The translations under genes were made by a program, and so were the position numbers. Under the pieces are notes generated by a model. The model was not told the DNA's origin. It made no database searches and saw only the letters and a list, made by a program, of their open reading frames with translations. Below, piece after piece: positions 26,252 to 32,585 of a stretch of 32,585 nucleotides of DNA; position 1 is the first letter of the stretch; each line of letters opens with the position of its first letter. The DNA comes from an uncultured Duganella sp. (GTDB lineage Bacteria > Pseudomonadota > Gammaproteobacteria > Burkholderiales > Burkholderiaceae): NCBI GenBank assembly GCA_946482335.1, contig CAMLRG010000042.1, positions 1 through 32,585 of the forward strand. The letters run 5' to 3'.

Positions 26252-26550
26252 GTGGTGTGTCCGCAAATTCCTTGCTCGGTCTCTTTCAGTCTATTTCGAA
26301 CGGTTTGAGTCTAATCCGCTCCAAAACGCCAATCCTCCGCGCCAGAACAGTCCACGCTCGTAGCCCGCGTGTCTAATTCGGTCCATTGCGCCGAAGCGAA
26401 AGTCTAATCTGATCCAGCAATCCGTTCCCGGCGCCATGTTTTAGTCCGTTTTAGTCGCCACGCTCGCAAGGTAAAAATTACTGACCCGCTGGTCATATTT
26501 TTAAACCGTGTTAGAATGATCGTTCATTCTATGTCTTTCGGGAAGAAAAG
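26252..26550. other. 299-bp intergenic region before the efflux operon
   Basis: No convincing gene on either strand. Base composition is clearly more AT-rich than the flanks. The left part (26288-26415) holds several degenerate copies of a GTCTAATYYGNTCC-like motif (for example 26308-26322, 26370-26384 and 26401-26415). The right part holds the promoter and operator of the RND operon. Many RND operons keep a divergent TetR-family repressor gene in this position; none is present here. Confidence 0.7.
26490..26530 (+). promoter_or_regulatory. RND operon promoter overlapped by a TetR-type operator
   Basis: TAGAAT (26512-26517) is a good -10 element, with a weak -35 TGGTCA (26490-26495) at 16-nt spacing. 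Overlapping the -10 is AGAATGATCGTTCATTCT (26513-26530), a perfect 7-bp inverted repeat with a 4-nt centre. It is of the GAATGA/TCATTC type commonly bound by TetR-family repressors of efflux pumps. Binding there would block RNA polymerase. The operator ends 20 nt before the first start codon. Confidence 0.7.
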
Positions 26551-27750
26551 ATGAAAAATATGCAAAAGAATTTCATGCTGCTGGGTGCTGCTGCTGCGGT
26601 AGCCGCACTGGCCGCCGGTTGCGGCGGCAAACAGGCCGCTACGGCCCCCGGCGGCGCCCAGCAGGCGCCGGAAGTGGCCGTGTTCACTGTGACAGCCCAG
26701 CCACTGGCGTTGAGCACCGAACTGCCGGGCCGCACCGCCGCCTACCAGGTAGCTGAAGTGCGCCCGCAGGTCGGTGGCCTGGTCCAGAAGCGCCTGTTCA
26801 CCGAAGGCGCCGACGTCAAGGCCGGCGTCCAGCTGTACCAGATCGACGCAGCAACTTACCTGGCCGCCTACAACTCCGCCAAAGCCAACCTGGCCAAGGC
26901 CAAGGCCAACCTGGCCGCAGCCGGTCCGAAAGTCGCCCGCTATAAAGAGCTGGTGGCCATCGAAGGCGTGAGCCGCCAGGATTACGACGACGCCGTCGCC
27001 GCCCACGAACAAGCCAAGGCCGAAGTGGAAGCCGCGCAAGCCGCGCTGGATACCGCCCGCATCAACGTCGAATACACCAAGGTGGAAGCGCCGATCTCCG
27101 GCCGCATCAGCCGCTCCAACGTAACGCCCGGCGCGCTGGTCACCGCCGGCCAGGCCACCGCCCTGACTACCGTGCAGCAGCTCGACCCGATCTACGTTGA
27201 CGTGACCCAGTCCAGCGAAGAATTGCTGCGCTTGAAGCGCGAAATGGACAGCGGTTCCATCAAGAAGGCCAATGGCCAGGCCGCCGTGACCTTAATGCTG
27301 GCCGACGGCAGCAAATACGCGCTGCCCGGCAAGCTGCAATTCTCCGACGTGAGCGTCGATCCCGGCACCGGCAACGTGACCCTGCGCGCACTGTTCCCGA
27401 ACCCGAAGCACGACCTGCTGCCCGGGATGTTCGTCCGCGCCGTGCTGGAAACCGGTGTCAGCGAAGAAGCCATCGCCGTGCCGCAGATGGGCGTGAGCCG
27501 CAGCCCGAAAGGCGAGGCCACCGCCATGGTGCTGAACAAGGACGGCAAGGTCGAACAGCGCGTGCTGCAGGTCGGCGGCACCATCGGCGACAAATGGCTG
27601 GTCAAGTCCGGCCTGGCCGCCGGCGACCGCGTGATCGTGGAAGGCTTGCAGAAAGTGAAGCCTGGTGCTCCGGCCGTCGTTGCCAAGGTCACGAACGGCG
27701 CGGGCAACACCGCTGCGGCGGCAGGCAAGCCGGCCGTGGCTGCGCGCTGA
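26551..27750 (+). CDS. acrA: RND efflux periplasmic adaptor, AcrA/MexA type
   Basis: A 399-residue lipoprotein adaptor. The signal ends LAAGC with Cys24. Then come the lipoyl half-motif [25 protein letters not shown] (about 68-92), a helical hairpin rich in Ala and Lys (about 100-172), the second lipoyl half [23 protein letters not shown], the beta-barrel region ([24 protein letters not shown]) and the membrane-proximal domain ([23 protein letters not shown]). It bridges the inner-membrane pump and the outer-membrane channel encoded next. The lipobox places it on the periplasmic face of the inner membrane. The pump gene follows 16 nt downstream, so the three are one operon under the TetR-type operator. 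Confidence 0.92.
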   Translation: MKNMQKNFMLLGAAAAVAALAAGCGGKQAATAPGGAQQAPEVAVFTVTAQPLALSTELPGRTAAYQVAEVRPQVGGLVQKRLFTEGADVKAGVQLYQIDAATYLAAYNSAKANLAKAKANLAAAGPKVARYKELVAIEGVSRQDYDDAVAAHEQAKAEVEAAQAALDTARINVEYTKVEAPISGRISRSNVTPGALVTAGQATALTTVQQLDPIYVDVTQSSEELLRLKREMDSGSIKKANGQAAVTLMLADGSKYALPGKLQFSDVSVDPGTGNVTLRALFPNPKHDLLPGMFVRAVLETGVSEEAIAVPQMGVSRSPKGEATAMVLNKDGKVEQRVLQVGGTIGDKWLVKSGLAAGDRVIVEGLQKVKPGAPAVVAKVTNGAGNTAAAAGKPAVAAR

Positions 27751-27766
27751 GCGAGGAGACCAAACC

Positions 27767-30700
27767 ATGTCCCGCTTCTTTATCAACCGCCCGATTTTTG
27801 CCTGGGTGCTCGCCATCGTCGTGATGCTGGCGGGCGTGATGGCGATCAAGGGATTGCCTATCGCGCAGTATCCAAGCATTGCGCCGCCATCGATTTCGAT
27901 CTCCGGTTCCTATCCCGGCGCATCGGCCAAGACGGTGGAAGATGCCGTCACCCAGATCATCGAACAAAAGATGAAAGGCATCGACGGCTTGCGCGACATG
28001 TCGTCGACCAGCGATTCGACCGGCGGCATCAATATCACGCTGACCTTCAAGAGCGGCACCAATCCGGACATCGCGCAAGTGCAGGTGCAGAACAAGCTGC
28101 AGCTGGCAACGCCATTGCTGCCCAGCGCGGTGACCCAGCAAGGCCTGGTCGTATCGAAAGCCACACGCAACTTCCTGATGGTGTTGGGCTTCGTCTCCGA
28201 AGACGGCAAGATGAAGCAGTCCGACCTGGGTGACTACGTGGCCGCCAATGTGATCGACCCGCTGAGCCGCGTGCAAGGCGTGGGCGATGTCACCCTGTTC
28301 GGTTCGCAGTACGCCATGCGCATCTGGCTCGACCCGCAGAAGCTGCAAGGCTTCCAGCTGACGCCGGCCGACGTCGCAGCCGCCATCCAGGCGCAGAACG
28401 CCGAAGTCTCGGCCGGTGAATTGGGCGGCGCCCCCGCCGTGCCGGACCAGCAGCTGAACGCCACTGTCACCGCGCAAAGCCGCCTGCAGACGCCCGGGCA
28501 ATTCGAAGCCATCCTGCTGAAGACCACCACCAGCGGCGCCACCGTGCACCTGCGCGACGTGGCACGCGTCGAGCTGGGCAACGAGAACTACAATTCCGTG
28601 GCCCGCTACAACGGCGCACCGGCAGTCGGCGTGGCGATCAAGCTGGCCACCGGCGCCAACGCGCTGGACACCGCCGAAGCGATCAAGCAGAAGATCGAAG
28701 TGATGGACAAGCAATTCCCGCAGGGGATGAAGGCCCAGGTGGCATTCGACACCACGCCCTTCGTCAAGCTCTCCATCGAAGAAGTGGTGAAGACCCTGGT
28801 GGAAGCGGTGATCCTGGTGTTCATCGTGATGTACCTGTTCCTGCAGAATTTCCGCGCCACCCTGATCCCGACGCTGGCGGTGCCGGTCGTGTTGCTGGGC
28901 ACCTTCGGCATCCTGTTCTCGCTCGGCTACTCGATCAACACCTTGACCATGTTCGCCATGGTGCTCGCCATCGGCCTGCTGGTCGACGACGCCATCGTTG
29001 TGGTGGAAAACGTCGAACGCGTGATGACGGAAGAGGGCTTGTCGCCGAAAGAGGCGACCCTGAAATCCATGGGCCAGATTTCCGGCGCCCTGGTCGGCAT
29101 TGCACTGGTGCTGTCCGCCGTCTTCGTGCCGATGGCCTTCTTCAGTGGCTCGACCGGCGTGATTTACCGCCAGTTCTCGGTCACCATCGTGTCCGCCATG
29201 GTGCTGTCCGTGCTGGTGGCCATGGTGTTCACCCCGGCGCTGTGCGCGACCTTGCTGAAGCCTGGCGCCCACGTATCCGAAAAAGGCTTCTTCGGCTGGT
29301 TCAACCGCAGCTTCGACCGCAGCAGCACCAAATACCAGGGCTGGGTCGGCAAGATGCTCGCGCGCAGCGGCCGTTCGCTGCTGGTTTACGGCGCGCTGCT
29401 GGCCGTGCTGGCGGTTTCCTTCATGCGCCTGCCGACTTCCTTCCTGCCGGAAGAAGACCAGGGCGTGCTGTTCTCCATGGTGCAGCTGCCAACCGGCGCC
29501 ACCCAGCAACGCACGCTGAAAGTGCTGGAAAAGCTGGAGCACCACTTCATGGAGAACGAAAAGGCTTCCGTCGCGTCCGTGTTCACCGTGGCAGGTTTTT
29601 CGTTCGCCGGCAACGGCCAGAACACCGGTCTCGCCTTCGTACGTCTGAAAGACTGGTCCGAACGCGGCAGCGCCGACCTGCGAGTGAAAGCCATCGTTGG
29701 CCGCGCCATGGGCGCTTTCTCGCAGATCCGCGAAGCGATGGTGTTCGCCTTCGCGCCGCCTGCCGTGATGGAACTCGGTAACGCCAGCGGCTTCGACCTG
29801 CAACTGCAGGACCAGGGCGGTGTCGGCCACGAAGCGCTGATGGCCGCCCGCAACCAGTTGCTCGGCATGGCCGCCCAGAACCCGCTCCTGATGGCGGTAC
29901 GCCCGAATGGACAGGAAGACACGCCGCAATTCAAGCTTGATGTCGACCAGCAGAAAGCCACCGCGCTTGGCCTGGCCGTGGCCGACGTGAACCGCGTGCT
30001 GAGCGTTGGCTGGGGCTCGTCCTACGTGAACGACTTCGTCGACCGGGGCCGCGTCAAGCGCGTCTACCTGCAAGGCACGCCGGAATCGCGCATGTCGCCG
30101 GAAGACTTGAACAAATGGTTCGTGCGCAATGCGCAAGGCGAAATGGTGCCATTCTCCGCCTTCGCCACCGGCCGCTGGATCTACGCTTCGCCGCGCCTGG
30201 AGCGCTACAACGGCGTGCCGTCGATGAACGTGCAAGGCATGCCCGCGCCAGGCGTCAGCTCCGGCGTCGCCATGGCCGAAATGGAAAAGCTGGTGGCGCA
30301 ACTGCCGCCTGGCATCGGTTTCGAATGGACCGGCCTGTCGGTCGAAGAACGCGAATCCGGCTCGCAGACCACGGTGCTGTACACCATCTCCTTGCTGATC
30401 GTCTTCCTGTGCCTGGCCGCGCTGTATGAAAGCTGGTCGGTGCCGTTCTCGGTGCTGCTGGTAGTGCCGCTCGGCGTGCTCGGCACGGTGTTCGCCACCT
30501 GGGGCTTCCATCTGGCGAACGACGTGTACTTCCAGGTTGGCTTGCTGACCGTGGTCGGGCTGTCGGCGAAGAACGCGATCCTGATCGTGGAATTCGCCAA
30601 GGAGCTGCAGGAGCAGGGCATCGCATTGCGCGAAGCCACACTGCAGGCCGTCAAGCTGCGCCTGCGCCCGATCCTGATGACCTCCATCGCCTTCGGCCTT

Positions 30701-30904
30701 GGCGTGTTGCCGCTGGCGCTGGCGAGCGGCGCCGGTTCCGGCAGCCAGAACGCGATCGGCGTTGGCGTGCTGGGCGGCATGCTGACCGCAACTTTCCTCG
30801 GCATCTTCTTCGTGCCGGTGTTCTTCGTGGTGGTGCGTGCATGGTTGGCACGCAAGGCGCCCGCCGCACCCGCGGCACCGGCTCTCGCTTCGGAGGCGAA
30901 TTGA
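27767..30904 (+). CDS. acrB: RND efflux pump, AcrB/MexB (HAE1) type
   Basis: A 1045-residue inner-membrane drug/proton antiporter of normal family length. The N terminus [20 protein letters not shown] is the standard HAE1 start and follows GAGGAG. The proton-relay residues are intact: Asp407 and Asp408 in [16 protein letters not shown] (the same numbers as in E. coli AcrB) and Lys935 in [17 protein letters not shown]. Two large periplasmic loops (about residues 30-335 and 560-860) form the porter and docking domains. It should export hydrophobic or amphiphilic compounds (antibiotics, dyes, solvents) directly through the outer-membrane channel. The specificity cannot be read from the sequence. 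A frame extension upstream to 27665 is part of the acrA gene read out of frame. Confidence 0.93.
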   Translation: MSRFFINRPIFAWVLAIVVMLAGVMAIKGLPIAQYPSIAPPSISISGSYPGASAKTVEDAVTQIIEQKMKGIDGLRDMSSTSDSTGGINITLTFKSGTNPDIAQVQVQNKLQLATPLLPSAVTQQGLVVSKATRNFLMVLGFVSEDGKMKQSDLGDYVAANVIDPLSRVQGVGDVTLFGSQYAMRIWLDPQKLQGFQLTPADVAAAIQAQNAEVSAGELGGAPAVPDQQLNATVTAQSRLQTPGQFEAILLKTTTSGATVHLRDVARVELGNENYNSVARYNGAPAVGVAIKLATGANALDTAEAIKQKIEVMDKQFPQGMKAQVAFDTTPFVKLSIEEVVKTLVEAVILVFIVMYLFLQNFRATLIPTLAVPVVLLGTFGILFSLGYSINTLTMFAMVLAIGLLVDDAIVVVENVERVMTEEGLSPKEATLKSMGQISGALVGIALVLSAVFVPMAFFSGSTGVIYRQFSVTIVSAMVLSVLVAMVFTPALCATLLKPGAHVSEKGFFGWFNRSFDRSSTKYQGWVGKMLARSGRSLLVYGALLAVLAVSFMRLPTSFLPEEDQGVLFSMVQLPTGATQQRTLKVLEKLEHHFMENEKASVASVFTVAGFSFAGNGQNTGLAFVRLKDWSERGSADLRVKAIVGRAMGAFSQIREAMVFAFAPPAVMELGNASGFDLQLQDQGGVGHEALMAARNQLLGMAAQNPLLMAVRPNGQEDTPQFKLDVDQQKATALGLAVADVNRVLSVGWGSSYVNDFVDRGRVKRVYLQGTPESRMSPEDLNKWFVRNAQGEMVPFSAFATGRWIYASPRLERYNGVPSMNVQGMPAPGVSSGVAMAEMEKLVAQLPPGIGFEWTGLSVEERESGSQTTVLYTISLLIVFLCLAALYESWSVPFSVLLVVPLGVLGTVFATWGFHLANDVYFQVGLLTVVGLSAKNAILIVEFAKELQEQGIALREATLQAVKLRLRPILMTSIAFGLGVLPLALASGAGSGSQNAIGVGVLGGMLTATFLGIFFVPVFFVVVRAWLARKAPAAPAAPALASEAN

Positions 30905-30905
30905 A

Positions 30906-32291
30906 ATGAACAAGACACTCTTTACCCTTGCAGCGGCAGCCTTGCTGGCCGGCTGCAGCCTGGCGCCAGTGTATGAACGCCCAGTGGCACCGGTGGCCGC
31001 CGCCTGGCCGCAAGGCGAGGCCTACAAGCCCGCCAACACCGCAGCCGACGCCAAGCCGGCCAGCGAGATCGCCTGGCAGGACTTCATCGGCGACCAGCAA
31101 TTGCGCGAAGTCGTCGAGCTGGCGCTGAAGAACAACCGCGACCTGCGCGTCTCCGTGCTGAACATCGAGAAGGCGAGGGCGCAGTACGGCATCGACCGTG
31201 CCGCCCAACTGCCACATGTGAACGCACAAGTCGGCCAGAGCGCATCGCGCGCGCCGGGCGGCGATATCAACCGCCAGTACACCGGTGGCCTCGCGCTGCC
31301 CGCCTATGAGCTGGACCTGTTCGGCAAATTGCGCAATGCGTCCGAAGCCGGCCTGCAATCCTACCTCGGCACCGAACAGGCACAACGCGCCCAGCGCCTG
31401 AGCCTGGTGGCCGAAGTGGCCATCACCTGGCTTGGCCTGGCTGCCGACAAGGAACGGCTGCGCCTCGCGCAAGACACGCTGAAAAGCCAGCAAATCACCT
31501 ATGAACTGAGCAAACGCCGCTTCGAAGCCGGCGCCACCTCAGGTCTCGACATGTACGAAGCGCAGACCAGCGTGGAAGCGGCGCGCAACGACATGGCCCT
31601 GTACACCGCCCAGGTAGCGGCCGGCGAAAACGCGCTGGCCCTGCTGGTCGGTACCCAAGTGCCGGCCAGCCTGCTGCCGCAGTCCTTGCCGACTGCCGTC
31701 ACCACGCTGGCCGAATTGCCCGAAGGCGTACCGTCAACCGTCCTGCTGCAGCGGCCCGACGTCATGGAAGCCGAACATTCCCTGAAAGCCGCTAACGCCA
31801 ACATCGGCGTAGCCCGCGCCGCCTTCTTCCCTAGCATCACCCTCACCGGGACTGCGGGCAGCGCAAGTGGCAGCCTGTCAGATTTGTTCAAGGCCGGCAG
31901 TGGCGCCTGGACTTTCCTGCCGCAGTTGACGCTTCCGCTATTCGACGCCGGCGCCAACAGATCGAGGTTGGAAATGGCCAAAGCCGACAACGGCATCGCC
32001 GTCGCGCGCTACGAAAAAGCCATCCAATCCGCATTCAGGGAAGTGGCCGACGCCCTGGCCCAGCGGGGCACGCTGGACGAACGGGTAACCTCGCAGTCCG
32101 CCCTGACGGAAGCCGCCAGCCGCAGCTACCGCATCCACGAAGCGAGGTACCAGAAAGGATCGGAATCGTATTTGAACGCCCTGGTGTCCCAGCGCGCGCT
32201 GTACTCAGCCCAGCAAAGCCTGATCAGCGTAAGGCTGGCCAAAGCCACCAACCAGATCACCCTGTACAAGGTCCTGGGAGGCTGGGCATAG
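30906..32291 (+). CDS. Outer-membrane efflux lipoprotein, OprM/CusC (NodT) family
   Basis: A 461-residue outer-membrane channel protein. The lipobox LLAGC has Cys17, then SLAPVYERP, the typical NodT/OprM start. The core shows the duplicated TolC pattern: WQDFIGDQQLREVVELALKNNRDLRVSVLNIEKARAQYGI in the first repeat, and RPDVMEAEHSLKAANANIGVARAAFFPSITLTG in the second. The FFP-x-I-x-LTG segment is diagnostic. It starts 1 nt after the acrB stop and completes the tripartite pump. No start upstream of 30906 is needed; the longer frame lies inside acrB. A repeat element follows the stop and may act as transcript terminator. Confidence 0.92.
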   Translation: MNKTLFTLAAAALLAGCSLAPVYERPVAPVAAAWPQGEAYKPANTAADAKPASEIAWQDFIGDQQLREVVELALKNNRDLRVSVLNIEKARAQYGIDRAAQLPHVNAQVGQSASRAPGGDINRQYTGGLALPAYELDLFGKLRNASEAGLQSYLGTEQAQRAQRLSLVAEVAITWLGLAADKERLRLAQDTLKSQQITYELSKRRFEAGATSGLDMYEAQTSVEAARNDMALYTAQVAAGENALALLVGTQVPASLLPQSLPTAVTTLAELPEGVPSTVLLQRPDVMEAEHSLKAANANIGVARAAFFPSITLTGTAGSASGSLSDLFKAGSGAWTFLPQLTLPLFDAGANRSRLEMAKADNGIAVARYEKAIQSAFREVADALAQRGTLDERVTSQSALTEAASRSYRIHEARYQKGSESYLNALVSQRALYSAQQSLISVRLAKATNQITLYKVLGGWA

Positions 32292-32303
32292 CGAAGCCGG
32301 GCG

Positions 32304-32345
32304 GGTGTCAGACCCTTCGGGTCTGACACCGGTTTACCGGTTTTG
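32304..32345. repeat. Double-palindrome repeat, copy 2
   Basis: GGTGTCAGACCC (32304-32315) and GGGTCTGACACC (32319-32330) form a perfect 12-bp stem with a TTC loop, followed by CCGGT-TT-ACCGG (32329-32340) and TTTTG. Relative to copy 1 the stem differs at two positions on each arm, and all changes preserve pairing. It sits between the efflux operon stop and the convergent GNAT gene, and overlaps the GNAT stop codon. Confidence 0.82.
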
Positions 32346-32585
32346 AAGAGGCGGCACCCACTCCATCACATTGTAGATCCCATCCACCGCCAGAATTTCA
32401 AACCCACACCGATGCAACAAGCGCAGCGCCGGACTCCCCAGCACCACATTGATCCGCACGGGCAGCCGCAGCCGTTCCCCCTGCGCCTGCAAACTCCGCA
32501 GCAACCCCAACCCAATACCACGATTGCGATAATCCGGCAGCAAACAGATATCCAGAATCCGCAACTCCCCCGGCCCATAATCGAC
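32334..32585 (-). CDS. GNAT-family N-acetyltransferase, C-terminal part
   Basis: The frame is open to the right edge, so the N terminus is missing; 83 codons are visible. The visible part begins VDYGPGELRILDICLLPDYRNRG and continues with the acetyl-CoA-binding loop YRNRGIGLGLLRSL (the Q/R-x-x-G-x-G/A motif A), then INVVLGSPALRLLHRCGFEILA (motif B). These are clear GNAT hallmarks. The substrate is unknown. The stop codon and the last residues (QNR) are encoded by the terminal part of the adjacent repeat element, so the natural C terminus may have been altered by its insertion. It converges on the efflux operon. Confidence 0.85.
   Translation of the reverse strand, partial: VDYGPGELRILDICLLPDYRNRGIGLGLLRSLQAQGERLRLPVRINVVLGSPALRLLHRCGFEILAVDGIYNVMEWVPPLQNR

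Noticed and set aside
27689..30913. 1074-codon minus-strand open frame opposite acrB
   Set aside because: Shadow of acrB: His/Gln/Arg-rich with no recognisable motif, while the plus strand shows full AcrB conservation.

Overview
The window is about 32.6 kb of GC-rich, gene-dense DNA. Gene content and style (aryl polyene cluster, Bug/TctDE genes, a GlrK-QseG-GlrR system, long lipoprotein-rich operons, REP-like palindromes ending in GGTTTACCGGTTTTG) point to a betaproteobacterium of the Oxalobacteraceae, such as Massilia, Duganella or Janthinobacterium. This is inferred from family knowledge; no rRNA is present.

Layout. (1) 1-9512, plus strand: the right-hand part of an aryl polyene (APE) pigment operon. 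It holds the tail of an aromatic amino-acid lyase, a thioesterase, a LolA-like protein, an MMPL exporter, a DUF3261 lipoprotein, and the ketosynthase, dehydratase, ketoreductase and ketosynthase genes in the canonical apeK-apeR order. A lipoprotein, a small exported protein and a phosphopantetheinyl transferase follow. Nearly every junction is an ATGA or TAATG overlap, so translation is probably coupled. (2) 9517-13440, minus strand: a glrK-qseG-glrR signalling operon followed by a small BON-domain periplasmic protein gene. That gene has a consensus sigma-54 promoter and two perfect GlrR-type sites (TGTC-N10-GACA), one of them inside the 3' end of glrR. This is the best regulatory discovery in the window. 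(3) 13522-21792: a tctDE two-component pair (minus) divergent from a plus-strand uptake operon: porin, orphan Bug/TctC receptor, ferric-family ABC binding protein, fused double permease and ATPase. An AbrB-family membrane protein (21780-22850) overlaps the ATPase gene. (4) 22957-26251: a LplT-like MFS/PlsC acyltransferase fusion, an unrecognised lipoprotein and a YaiI/UPF0178 protein. (5) 26551-32291: a complete tripartite RND efflux operon (AcrA, AcrB, OprM types) behind a TetR-type operator, with no TetR gene nearby. (6) 32334-end, minus: a partial GNAT acetyltransferase.

Non-coding highlights: two copies of a double-palindrome repeat (24864-24904 and 32304-32345) whose arms differ by compensatory base pairs; a 45-nt nested hairpin after the AbrB gene; a 10-bp inverted repeat directly upstream of glrK; and a degenerate repeat series in the 299-bp gap before the efflux operon. 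No tRNA, rRNA, CRISPR array, transposase or phage gene was seen. I did not find a wholly new multi-gene system. The most novel proposals are the GlrR/sigma-54 control of the BON gene, the hybrid TctDE/Bug/ABC uptake locus, and the compensating repeat family.
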